Shown in pieces: positions 35,801-46,514 of a stretch of DNA of 64,000 nucleotides (position 1 is its first letter; the number at the start of each line of letters is the position of its first letter). The stretch covers positions 312,001 through 376,000 of the forward strand of contig JAJEKV010000046.1 in assembly GCA_021234155.1 (NCBI GenBank), in the 5' to 3' direction. A program made the position numbers and the translations under genes. The DNA comes from Isoetes taiwanensis. Taxonomy: Eukaryota > Streptophyta > Lycopodiopsida > Isoetales > Isoetaceae. The notes beneath the pieces were generated by a model. The model was given only the letters and a program-made list of their open reading frames with translations. It was not told the DNA's origin and searched no databases.

Positions 35801-36546
35801 TTGGTGCCGCACTCACAAATACATCACCGGATGTGGAAATTTAAAAAGTATGACAAGGCAAACTCATAATGCACAAACAACTTCTTCAAGAAATGCTTAG
35901 AAAGTATAGTTCCAACAAAACCAACTTACATCGAACCTACTTACATGGTCATGCTTGATGCATGCCCTACAATTTTTTAAACAGTAAGCATATACACAAC
36001 CAACTTACATGGTCATGTTTGATGCATGCACTGCAATTTTGCCAAAGGGTAAGCATATATATGAAAGCATTGTACAAAATAGTTGTGACCTACGTGTTAA
36101 TTGCAATAAAGTTATTAGCATGTATGGAAATGTGGAGCCCATAGATATAGGAGAATGTCTAAACATGATCACACATCATTGACACTATTGCTTGCAAGCA
36201 TAAACAGGCATGGTCATGATGCCATTAAGTCTTTTATTTAAAGAACTCATTCCGGGATATTTAGGTCTATGCAACATGTAGGCTTTTGATTGCATGTTCT
36301 AGAGTACCGCCTAATGGAGTCCTTCTTGATCCCAACATATGACATCAACAACCCATGGACATCAACATCTCATAGACATGGCTACTTGCAATTTACAGGT
36401 TCCCTAAATGATCCAATGGCTTAAAAGTTATTGTATGCACGTGCATAGTTCCAATGGTCTAAAAGTTACTGAATATGCAAATGCACAAGTTCCCAACATT
36501 TATAGCTTCCAAAATTATGCCCAGCAACGCTGGGCACCCTTACTAG
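32826..36546 (+). mobile_element. Non-autonomous Helitron 1
   Basis: Begins TCTTATATTATAATG and ends with a GCCCAGC-AAC-GCTGGGC hairpin, then ACCCTTA and CTAG. It sits between A (32825) and T (36547) with no target duplication, exactly as expected for rolling-circle Helitrons. The unoccupied site is preserved in the sister PLE2 unit at 29401/29402. The 3.7 kb encode no Rep/helicase. A 97-codon frame at 32934-33227 (MGFFFFLLGLARAGG...) and several short tandem repeats (33645-33740; about 37-bp units near 35568-35640; about 65-bp units near 35935-36060) lie inside. Confidence 0.88.
33645..33740. repeat. Tandem repeat inside Helitron 1
   Basis: Three copies of a roughly 35-bp unit containing GAGAATCTTAAGGTGAATGC and CTGCTCAATCAC. 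Confidence 0.8.
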
Positions 36547-38877
36547 TCTAGTCTTGATTTCGTTGAATGGGTGGCTACTTCAGCTTTCCATCATCTTATA
36601 GATCTGCTTATGCTCTGCTTATGCTGAGTCTTTCTCCTTAAGTTAGATCAGTACGTCGGTTAAATTAGTCTTAAGGGTTTTGCTGATTTCTCTTTCTTAA
36701 CTCTAGATTTAGCTTGCCATTTCAAGATCTATTTGCTCATCCAAACGGTTACCAATTTTAGTTGTAATGTGTTATTCATTTCCTTCTTTGCTATCTTAAT
36801 TATCTCTGGCTGCACCCTGCTGGACCTTTATTTTCATTGCTCCATTTATCTTTATTTGCCTGCTACACTCGCTTACTCAATAAAGCTCATTACCACTCAT
36901 ATCTGATCTGCATTGATTCAACTCACATGATAGACTGTTTATTTCCACACATATCTGATATGCACAGCATTTAGCATTTAGCTCCTATTGATACTTATTT
37001 CTGCCTAGATAACTTCTTGCACACTGATCTGTGTTGTTAGTTGTATTATAACTGCGTCTTTCTTATACTACTGGTGCTATTTTTAGTGACTTACTTACAT
37101 GTTTCCAGTATTTAATTTAAGCTCACATGAAGAGTCAAACGTAGTTCCTGTTATAAATTCCTTTGGCCCTTATGCAAAATTTGATGCTGCCTGATTCTTG
37201 CATTTCTTTCTTTGTACTTTAAACAGTTACATATGCCATCAGATTTCTTGATTTCTATTTTGCTTCTTGATCATTTTGTATACTTGCTATACATTTTAAC
37301 CATTTTATTCCTCCATAAGATCATTATCTTCTAGGCTTAGATAACTTTCTACACATCCTAGATCTGCATATTTTAAGTGTAGATTCTTTGTTAACTAGTT
37401 TTGACCATGTTGTATTTTGACCTCTACCATGGTCTCCTGGATTGATGGAGGTTATCTTTGGTTCTGGATATTACTCTTCATCAAGCACACAATTTGATAT
37501 GTGGCATCATGCTATCAATTAGGTTTCATGATTATTCTATAACTTCGAAGAAAGCATCCTCTATCTCATTTCTTATCGGATGCATATCTTTAACATGTTA
37601 TCTTTTAAACAAAAAAATTGATTAATGGTGAAGGGCGTTAAGCCGGATAGGTTCATTGCTTACTTGTTGTGACTTGAGCTTTTACCCTTTAGGCTAACTG
37701 TCTCTTGGTTTCACTGCGGTGCTTAGAACTTATCCCTCCCCGGTGGTGTTCTTTTTGGTTAATGAGTTGGCAATCCTTATTGTCTCGATGTGGTGATACC
37801 TACAAACTTAGATTTTATTTTTATGTCAAATCTACCTTTGTTTTATGAGATCAAACTGTCCAAAAAATATGTCGTCTATATTGACTTAATATGATGCTAT
37901 TTGTATTCGAAATCTAGGCCTCTTTGTTCATAAGGGCAAGTGGAAGTTATGACTTCCGTGAGAAGTGTAAAATGTCCTGGCTTTGCCTACACAAAACAAA
38001 ATTTCTCTGTTCACAAGGACATGTTCTTAAGGGCAGGATGTAAATATGAGATGTATCTAAATTATCTTATTTCTATCCCTCTTAAATAGTCTTTTACATT
38101 AATGTTACTTGGAGTCCATTTCCCAAAATGTCTTTATTTTCTATTTTATTTAGTAGTGAAGGGTGGTAGGATTAAAGCTACCCATGGTTTAGAGGGGTGC
38201 TGCATGGCAGTCCCTAGTTGGTGGGCGAAAAGAGATCCTTTCTCTGGGAATTGAGTTGAGTCAAGGTTTAGACAGTAGAGAGGGACAACGTTAATTATAA
38301 TTATGTCGATAACATATTACGTATATAACGTCGAATAAGGTCTAAGATAAAGCATATGAATGTAGTATAGATTGAATGATGGCAAGGCCCGAAGAAATTG
38401 TGTTATCAAGGCATCTACCAAAGGAAAAAATAATTAAAGTTATAAGTCCAGGAACGCCAATAATCGGCATTATTATTACCGCTTCAAAGAATATCAAGGA
38501 TATAACACATGCCGCTATTCGGAGAGTTGCCCCTGCTCGTTGTTAATTAAATTCGGGAATTAGTCGCACCAAGTGAGTTGATGTTATCATAACAAGTTGG
38601 CGGACTTGCTAGATTACGTCGTGTCATTTTGGTTGGTTTATTCTAGGGATACTAGCTTTACATATGGTTAACAGGTTTTAGGTCGCCTATGGCGGAGAGA
38701 GGTCGACTCGAGTGGCTATGGCATCAAGCATACTCGGCTATGGCGAAGAGAGCTTGCTCTGGTGGAGTTATTTGCCACCCACAGCGTGGGTTTACCAAAG
38801 GCACGGCTCTAATTTAAATATGGAGTAGATACACTATAAATATGGGGAAAAAGGGTTATATCCCTTCAAGAAAGAAG

Positions 38878-39075
38878 TTGGCTTATTGGTAAAGGTGTTG
38901 GCTTGGGCGCAGAAGGTCAGGGGTTCAATCCCATGATGTACTGCTAACTGGATAAAACAGAACATTAGATATGTATAACAAAGGATTAAAACATATATAT
39001 CCCACATAAAGAGAGTTGGCAAAATGGAAAGAGTGTTGGGTTGGAGGTGGGAGGTCATAGGTTCAAAATGCGGGC
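38878..39075 (+). repeat. Two tRNA-like (SINE-type) promoter heads in tandem
   Basis: 38878-38932 has an A-box-like TTGGCTTATTGGTAAAGG and the B box GGTTCAATCCC. 39015-39075 has GTTGGCAAAATGGAAAG and AGGTTCAAAATG. They lie about 135 bp apart on the same strand. Neither has a full cloverleaf, so tRNA-derived SINE remnants are more likely than tRNA genes. Confidence 0.5.
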
Positions 39076-39534
39076 GAAAAAGGAAAAACTTTTTCGTTTA
39101 CAAAAAAAAACCGGACGCGTATTTTTATATGGCGGACCATATATGGGGCGCTGTTAGCGTTATACGCTAATAACTTTCGAAAAGAAACACCTCATCCGCT
39201 AGCAGCGCCCCTTTTGACTTTTCGCCTTGGTGTTGCCATTTCAACCTCGAAGCGTGCTCCTAGGGTATTTGGGAGGTGCCGATCCATTGGAACCATTTTC
39301 GCCTTCATCAGGCTACCTACAAAAGTTATGGCCCATCTAAACTTGGGTCCTCCGTTCACAACTTTTTTCCCTCCAAAATAAGCCCTAAACTTCCTAAAAC
39401 TCACAATTTATTACATCCACCTAGCACAAAACTAAATCACCAAAAAGTTAGGCGGTCAACTAGCTTAAACTCGCTCAACTACCGAACTAACAGGGTTGAA
39501 GATTTGGTGGCGCTATGATTCAGGTCAACCAAAA

Positions 39535-39546
39535 TCAAAATACCAT
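39535..39546 (-). other. Candidate primer-binding site of the Gypsy-type element
   Basis: On the minus strand, one base after the 5' LTR the sequence reads TGGTATTTTGAT. The first six bases match the complement of initiator tRNA-Met (TGGTATCAGAGC); the rest does not. Position supports the call, sequence only partly. Confidence 0.4.
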
Positions 39547-41041
39547 TGTGATGCTCCCGAATATATATGGCTCACGGGCGTATACATACGAGACTTCCCC
39601 CCATGGCAATCAGCTCACCATGGCGGGGCCCTCCGTCTAACTTTCGGACCATCCGGTAGAGATGCGGGTGAAGGACACGGAGGTGTCATTCGCCCACGCC
39701 TTCAATGGGACTCCTAAGTTGCGGAGCGTGAATATATGTTAGCACACAGCATAAATCATATATAAATAACCACCACGAAGGGTGGCACATCCATCAAGTA
39801 CTAACGGCAAAGAATATGCATCTCTAAGGGAAAACACCCCAAACCCCATGTTCCTCCGGTTTGGACTCTCAGGGATGGGCCCGATGGGTTCTCGATCTCA
39901 AAGAGATCAACAGATGTGAGGTATAACTGGCGTTGGCTGGTATAGAAACGATGGCTAGGGTTGTCCCACTCCATCCGGCCCTCCATGCACACTTTGCCCG
40001 GATGAGTCGAATCATGCTATGGCGTCACTATAGCCTTGGGAGCAGAGACTCAAGGTACCACCCGCCGAGCCTACTCCAGTTACATCTCCCCGGTCATGGA
40101 TGGCGGTGGGAAGTGTCCCCTTCGGGGATGGGCGTTCCATGGGTGAGCTAGAGAATACGTCTTTGCATCGGCGACCCAGCATCCGTGCGGGCCTACTCCC
40201 CCTAACTTTATCATCAAAGTACGGATGCCCCATGCGGGTCACACCTGTCACCAGTGTCGGACCCATACAGACCCTCGTGCGGAGCGTCCGAGGGCTATCC
40301 CTTTGCTGGCCAGGAGTCTCGGGAGCCTTTTATGTTCAGTGCAAGACCCCACCCCCCACTTCTGCTATCCCTTCTCTAGTCTTGAGCAATTCCATAGCAT
40401 CCACGGCCGGTGGTCTAATGTGCCGCACGCAACTAATGGGAATAATGAGGGCCTATCTAGGAGCATACTACAATACATGAGCTGGAGAGGTCTCTACCAG
40501 AAGTAATCCCCATCTCGGTGCTAACTAAGCAAAGAACTACTAAACCATCACCAAAGCACATACTGAGACTAGAGATGAGAATACTCACCATATCAATCAA
40601 GGGTTAGCCTAACGGGGTAAACCACAGAGAAAAGCAGAGAGAGACACACCCGAGAGGCTATGCTATATAAATTAACAAGGTAACCCTCTTGACCAGCAAA
40701 TCAAATCGGTCTTGGGCAGCTCCGTCTCGACTAAGCTGAGAGGCTGGCGGCTGCTTCTCCTCCTCCATCTCCAATTGCTCCTAATTCGAATTGGGGCACA
40801 AAAGCCCTAATTTGGGTGTCCAAAATGGAAACCCTGCCTTGCCCAATCGATTTGGGCCAGGTGGCATGTCATTAATTAACTAATTTGATATTGTAGCCCT
40901 TTTTAATATTAGGATAAGCCCTAAATTCGAATTAGGGTTTTGGGTTAGGTTTCCACCTTTATAATTTAATTATTAACATAGCTAACCTTAGCTTATGAAT
41001 AATTAATGTGCCATTAATTATTCATAGTGACGTGTCATGTA

Positions 41042-44000
41042 TCTACTTACTTAAAATGTGTTTTTGGGCCGGAATCCGGCCAAAAAGCGAAATTTTGTGA
41101 TCAGAAAATAAAAATCCGGCATCAGTTTACTGGATTGCTACTGTAGATCCTCATTTCTTATGATGAAGATAACCGAGATACTGCCCGTACCTGTTTCTTC
41201 CAGCAAATCACTGTTTTGGGAAGCTAAAATAAGCTGCATGAGTTTTGGCCAACAAAAAGCATTTCTGGCAATACATGGTTGAATTGTTCTCTTTAGGGTT
41301 TTCGAAACGTAACAGGTAACAAGTGGTCAGAGCTATCGCTATGATGATTCTGGAGACGAAGGACGATGGTGCCTGGGATTTGATGTTCGGTTTAGGGTTT
41401 GTAGCCAGTGCAAGGAAACATTAACTGAAAGCAAAATCAAGATGAGAAAGACGGCAAGCAAGTGGATTCCAGCGGCTGAATTTTCTCAAAGTGGCCGGAT
41501 TTAGGTAGAAGTATTCAGCAAATTTTACGTTTTGTTGTAGGTGACTATTTTGCTTTTCCTATTTGCTGAAACATCTCATTTTTTTCAGGAGCGGAGAACA
41601 AGAATGCCCAGCTTGCATTCATCTTTAACACATTCATCCATTCCAGACAATAAGAAAGGGCATTCCACGAGTTTGAGGATACACATGCTCTGATTTGGGT
41701 TAGCTGCATCTGCAAGTGTATTTCGGTTTGCTCCATCTTTCTTTAAACGTTTCTTTCAATCGGAGGCAATTGTTGTTGTAGCAGACATTCGTACTGCCAG
41801 ATTCAAGGACCATCGAGCCATTTTGCAGGTAATACATCTCTAAATTAATTTGTTTGTTTGAGGGCTTTGCAACTCTTTGGTTTTGTTTAAAAGGGCTTTG
41901 TTGATCTGAGCATGATTTTTTTACTATAAAGCAAAGTTTGCATCGCCTCTTTTGATTTCAGTTATGATGCAAGCCCGGCCATTTGCGGGTCAGTGTTATA
42001 TTTGTAATTATTGATCAGGACTAGAGACTGCAGATTTAACTAGTTAGAGAAAGTACATTATGCCTGATTCTGCCCTAAGGGCCGAAGAACTGTCCCTGCT
42101 TTCCTCTTTGTCTGCATGTCCCTTCTTCGGGTTAAATTTATCCCACTTAAACCCGGGCTCTTCTCACACGGATCTTCTTACTCTGTAAGTTTATGTTGTA
42201 TACATGAGCATGAAGATACTGCATTTTGGACCTGTTTGTTACTAGGCTTTTATTTTTTAGATGTAGTCACATTTGTTTTATATTTTTGTAAATGTAGGTG
42301 TGTCTTTGAGACTGCAGACATTTCTCGATGTCGTGAAGAAGGGTAACACTGGCTTTAACACAGGCAGGAAGATGCTTATGGCCAAAAATGCAGCCCGTTC
42401 TAACTCTAAACCTTGAACAACAAAAACTACCCTGTTAAGGTTAGAATGTCCTGTTGGCAGTGGATATTTTGCCATCACTATAATGCAAAGATATATACAT
42501 GGCAGGGAAGTCCAAAGTTGTGTTGCATTTGGAGCTGTTGGATTACTGTTGATACAACAAAATTGTGGTGGGTTACCAGGAAGTGATAGTGAACAAAAAG
42601 AGGACGAAGAATTCATCTAATTTGGTTGACAGCGTGCATTGCTTCAAAGGCAGCAGTGGGCACCTGTATGTTAAGCTTCAACAGAGAATCGCCATGTCAA
42701 AGAATTGCATATGGTACTTGAATAAAAATAAAACATATGCTGCCATCACGAGTTTTCATATTTTCATATTTGCTTTTCGAGTTATTAGATATTTTGCTTA
42801 ATGCATTATTACAAGGAGTCGGAAGTTGTATTAGTCTTTCTGCTTTGCATTGTATGGTCTAGGTGTACTACTTATGTGTATATTTGACACATGCAATAAA
42901 CTTATATTGTTTATGGCTTAAGTTTCTCACTTATCCCATGTGTAGGATGGAAAAGTCTTTGGATATCATGTATCTGCAACTCCATCTAGCAGATTTTAAA
43001 CTTGCACCACTAAAAATATGACAAGTATAAAGTGTGCATCTATCTAGAAGGCACTATCACATTAGAACTGCTGGTAGATGCATATCACAAAACATTATTG
43101 AATGATATTTGCATACTATTGTTTAACATCTTGCTTTGGGCACCAGAAATGTATCATGCATGTGCAATGCAATTAAGGGAGATGCAAGTGAAATACTATT
43201 GAGGTGTTTGTAAATGAGATTGCAAGAAACATCCCTTATGCACAGGCATACACTATTGTTGTGGCCTTTGTCATTGGGCTATCGTGCTTTTTGCAATGTG
43301 CATACAAGTCCATAGACCAATGGCAACATCGAGACACTTCAATTATGCTCACTTTAGGCCCTTGAGGGTCTTTTGGGTTCTACTTTTTTTTTTTTTTTGC
43401 TATCTTCCATTTTTTAGATTGTAAATTTAAAATCTAATCCTAGATATTGTTAATAATTGTTACTATGATGCTTGCCATTCCAATATTCCACCTACAGAAC
43501 AGAGGTAATGAATGTGCTCATCATTTTCAATTATATCAATTTGGAACATTCAAGTATGTAGAGCCACAATCCACTACAATAAATGATCTACCCTTTGTTT
43601 TACACTAAATGTGAAAAACAAAATCATAACTATGGGTTTTAGACATAAGAAGACCTTCAAAGGACTTCCAAGTTCCAGGTTTGAAAACACATTGAATCTG
43701 CGTGTCAATTTGGTTGTAATATATATCTAGGCGTGCAAATTAATTATCACATCTCTTCTTTGTAACTCATCAATAGCAAACAACATTTTATGGGGTGCAA
43801 GGCCAACTCTTTCGTACTATTTATTTTTGTGTGCCAAGCAATGCTGATATGATTCTTTGAAATTGGGATGTTTAAATGATCTTGCAACAATATTTTAATA
43901 ACATCACAATTTAACAACAAGACAAGATCAAAAGAGATGGTATTTCAAGTACAATGGATATAGGAGCACAATTAATCACCCAATTGGATCCAGTGTGTTA

Positions 44001-44566
44001 TCAGAGTTATCTCGCTACTCCATGTATCAATTTACACTGGCTTTATGATAAGAAAAGAATTCTGGATCATATCTGCAATCTGGAGATAGAAAGGGATTTC
44101 GGATAGCGATTATGAACAACATAAGATCGGGGCAAATAATCGGTTTCTACTTCGGTAGTATCCAACACTACACTAATTGATATGTAGCAGATTATTCTCA
44201 GAATGGGTTTCGCATCATTATGGAGAGGTCTCTTACTTTGTATTTGTAGCAAAGGGCAAAGTTCTTCGAGATGATTCCAACTTGCGTGATCGACCGGCCC
44301 GTTCGTTGGGTTCATTTGCAAGCCGATATATGTTGCCGCAGGTCTTTCCTCAGAGGCATCTTCATTTCTGATCCCCACGGCGTGGTCTAGATCCAAACCA
44401 TCAAATCTACAAATAAAGGGATGAGATATATGCCACATCAGGGAGGGGGTTGCATATCAATATCAACATGCGATGTTGTCGAAGTTGGCACATATGGACG
44501 TTAAAGGCCGAGTAAAAACATATGCTAGGACATTATGCCCGGCAACGCCGGGCACACGTTTATTAG
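41042..44566 (+). mobile_element. Non-autonomous Helitron 2 in the Gypsy LTR
   Basis: Begins TCTACTTACTTAAAATG and ends with a perfect 7-bp hairpin GCCCGGC-AAC-GCCGGGC (44537-44553), then ACACGTTTATTAG. It is inserted between A (41041) and T (44567) of the LTR. The uninterrupted LTR at 13321-14874 proves the borders. The final four bases are TTAG, a variant of the usual CTRR. No Rep/helicase is seen. Several exon-like stretches (41316-41504; 41784-41828 followed by GTAATA) suggest captured gene fragments. Confidence 0.85.
41316..41504 (+). pseudogene. Exon-like open frame carried by Helitron 2
   Basis: After an acceptor-like CGTAACAG the frame reads VTSGQSYRYDDSGDEGRWCL, then GFDVRFRVCSQCKETLTESK and a basic stretch, to a TAG that abuts a donor-like GTAGAA. 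A Cys pair (CSQC) is present. Its coding-like composition within a non-autonomous Helitron suggests a captured host exon of unknown origin. Confidence 0.4.
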
Positions 44567-44611
44567 TTTATACTTAAATATGCGTATAAATATGTGGAAC
44601 GTCACATCGGA

Positions 44612-46024
44612 CATTCTTATTTTTCAAATATCCCCCCATATATGATATTTTTTTATTTTTTTCCAATGTTATTTCTATACCCCGCTTTTTTTTCCCACCC
44701 ATTTTTAAATTTTAAAAGTTGGTACACACACCTTTGAGCCGGAGATACCGTTGTACCACTTGGAAGAATGCCATAATCTGCCATAGCCATAACTCCGACC
44801 AAATTGATTCCAGTGATTCCACGTGATTCGGAGTCTTGGTGTGGATGCGGAGCAGGGAAAACCTGGAAATCTACAGAATCCTCCAGAAGACATCAAGAAG
44901 AAAAACCATAGATTAATACCATAGAATCGTCAAGAAGACATCAAGCAGAAGAACACATCCTTTTCTGCATCCCTTTTCCCTTTGAACCGCGCATCCCAGC
45001 CTATCATCATCCGCAATACCATAGATTAATACCATAGAATCCTCCAGAAGGCATCAAGCAGAAGAATGCATCCTTTTCTGCCGCACTTTGCCCTTTGAAT
45101 CTGCATCTCGACTGCCTATCACCTGCAATACCTCCTTTTCTTGGCTATGGTCAGACCATGGCGGCATCCCGCCGCTTTGCCCTTTGAATCTTGCATCCCT
45201 ACCGCTATCACGTGCAATACCTCCTTTTCTTGGCTATGGACAGACCATGGCGGCATCCCGACCGCCTATCACTTGCAATACCTCCATTTCTTGGCTATGG
45301 TGGGATCATGGCGACATCCCGAGCCGCCTATCACCGCAATACCTTCTTTTCTCGATTCAGTGGTTTTAAGATTCGGGGTTTCAAAGATTCGTGGTTTTGG
45401 CGGGGAGCAAAATGATGTACAGGTTGAGTCCGATTGGATGTGCCTAAATCATGATTGAGCCAGTGGCCTCGCTTCTCCTCCGTTTCTTCGGTATGTAGCC
45501 TTTGAGTTTTTATTAATAGACGAATAATGGCGTAATGGCGAGGAAAGGCGAGACAAATCCAAGATGCGGATTTCCAAGATGTTGTTGTGGTCGACGGATT
45601 TGCCTTCACAATAAGTCGAGGTGAAGAAGAGCCCATTTGCACCCAAATCATTTTGTCGAAGTTCGAGTTTTTCCTCCGCGAGTTCGAGTTCGAGTTTTTT
45701 CCTCACAGCGGATGCATGAAGTTCCGAAGTTACATTCCGTCGCCATGGCGCCTCGAGCTTGCAAGCCTTCCCAATTCATGGCTCTCCATCGCCAAATGCA
45801 GCAGGCGTCTCCACTATGGCGGTTTGGAGATGAAAGAATAGCGGATTGGAGATGCACACCAAGGCAATGTTTTTCTTTGGTCTTTGGTCAAAGCGGATGC
45901 CTATACTGGCAGACTCCGACGACGACATTCGAATGAATCGCGCCTCATTTGACCGCCAGATTTGGCTTAATTTGGTACCAGCCATGGAGCCGTAAAATGC
46001 ATTATGGTCGCCTCTGGATGCAGC
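44612..46024. other. Intergenic sequence with degenerate tandem repeats
   Basis: Between the Gypsy and Copia elements. It contains the array at 45085-45352 and repeats of ACCATAGAATC / CATCAAGCAGAAGAA at 44910-45066. Overlapping open frames on both strands reflect these repeats. No gene is supported. Confidence 0.45.
45085..45352. repeat. Degenerate tandem array
   Basis: About four irregular units share CTATCACNTGCAATACCTCC, TTCTTGGCTATGG and CATGGCGGCATCCCG. Confidence 0.75.
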
Positions 46025-46029
46025 ATTTT

Positions 46030-46494
46030 TGATGGAATTACAGTCTGTACACGTGTTGTGCCATGGTTGCGCCACACATACACGCTTTTCCAAGCGGCGG
46101 TTCAGGTAAAAACAATAAAAATGGGATTGAATCGGTCCAATATGTGTAAGAGAGTTCTTTCTATTCTATTCTATTCTTAGGTGAAAATGAAGGACTTTCA
46201 CTGCAACGAGAGAGGTGGAGTCGAATCGAATGGCAGATTGATTACAGAAGGAGGATCAGACTGATAAATAAAGATCAGATCTGTGGTTGCAGGGGCGGAT
46301 AGATTGGACTCCTTGTGAATCCAACAAGCAGGAGCTTATGGCTGCATGAGAGAAAATTAAAAAAGAGGCCGCCTTGGGTTGTCGGAGGAGCTGTAGGAAG
46401 AACTGTATTCACACATCCTGTCAGTGTGATATCAGAAGGCCAGCTTTGGTGGTTGTAGGAGCTGCAGGAGGAGACCCATCAACGAGATTTATCA
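46030..46494 (+). repeat. Copia 5' LTR
   Basis: Starts TGATGGAATTACAGTCTG and ends GAGATTTATCA, 465 bp. It differs from the 3' LTR by a segment near 46140-46201 and scattered substitutions. Confidence 0.92.
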
Positions 46495-46495
46495 G

Positions 46496-46508
46496 TGGTA
46501 TTAGAGCC
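46496..46508 (+). other. Copia primer-binding site
   Basis: TGGTATTAGAGCC, one base after the LTR, matches the complement of the 3' end of initiator tRNA-Met (TGGTATCAGAGC) with one substitution. Confidence 0.85.
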
Positions 46509-46514
46509 ATAGCC

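Larger units (their letters stand above)
28539..38150 (+). mobile_element. RT-less Penelope-like relative (PLE2), full plus partial unit, split by a Helitron
   Basis: After a T12 tract, a 3.37-kb unit (28551-31917) opens GATAATGTAACCAAACACAC and ends GGTAGGAGGAAGGATTC. A second unit opens TATAATGTAA ... AACCAAACACAC (31918) and repeats the first for about 2.5 kb, up to CTATTTTATT at 38150. A 3.7-kb Helitron interrupts it (32826-36546). Shared with PLE1: a start after a T tract, an exon beginning GATGA after an acceptor-like AG, the GGTGAAGGGCG...AAGCC motif upstream of CTGCAG-GTA, a 3' hairpin with a GT(T/A)ACA loop and a purine-rich end. No reverse transcriptase frame is present, so it looks like a non-autonomous partner or an internally deleted relative. 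Confidence 0.65.
31918..38150 (+). repeat. PLE2 partial second unit (interrupted by a Helitron)
   Basis: 31918-32825 repeats 28551-29401, and 36547-38150 continues the match from 29402 to about 31020. The copies differ by scattered substitutions and short indels. The intact first unit supplies the empty site CAGATA-TCTAGTC for the Helitron. Confidence 0.85.
38151..39546 (-). other. Gypsy interior next to the 5' LTR
   Basis: On the minus strand this is the leader/gag side of the Gypsy element. A 70-codon minus frame (39192-39404, MSFRKFRAYFGGKK...) is short and unrecognised. The segment holds two tRNA-like heads (38878-39075). No gag zinc knuckle is visible. Confidence 0.45.
13321..44606 (-). 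mobile_element. Gypsy-type LTR retrotransposon with nested insertions
   Basis: Two directly repeated LTRs (13321-14874 and 39547-44606, the latter split by a Helitron) begin TGTGACGCTCC / TGTGATGCTCC and end in GTCACA. They are flanked by the same five bases, TCGGA, at 13316-13320 and 44607-44611. On the minus strand, a purine-rich tract (TAAGGGAGAA, 14884-14875) immediately precedes the left LTR, preceded in turn by a conceptual LDAEDNIIFKGE, the kind of polyprotein end typical of plant Gypsy elements. The element therefore points leftwards: 5' LTR on the right, 3' LTR on the left. Inside sit two Penelope-like elements and their own insertions. Only about 7.6 kb of interior remains after subtracting these, and no intact gag or pol domain is readable. 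The superfamily call rests on LTR/PPT context, not on an identified integrase or reverse transcriptase. Confidence 0.82.
39547..44606 (-). repeat. 5' LTR of the Gypsy-type element, split by Helitron 2
   Basis: 39547-41041 plus 44567-44606 equal the LTR at 13321-14874. The interruption lies in the AT-rich end, at GTCATGTA-TTTATACTT. The outer end GGAACGTCACA is followed by the target duplication TCGGA (44607-44611). Confidence 0.88.

Noticed and set aside
38878-38932. A tRNA gene
   Set aside because: A- and B-box-like sequences are present but a cloverleaf with acceptor stem could not be drawn. SINE-type remnant preferred.
44067-44438. 123-codon minus-strand frame in Helitron 2 as a gene
   Set aside because: No recognisable motif and no splice context. 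It could be captured cargo but cannot be supported.
45088-45857. Several open frames on both strands
   Set aside because: They follow degenerate tandem repeats and show no motifs or splice logic.
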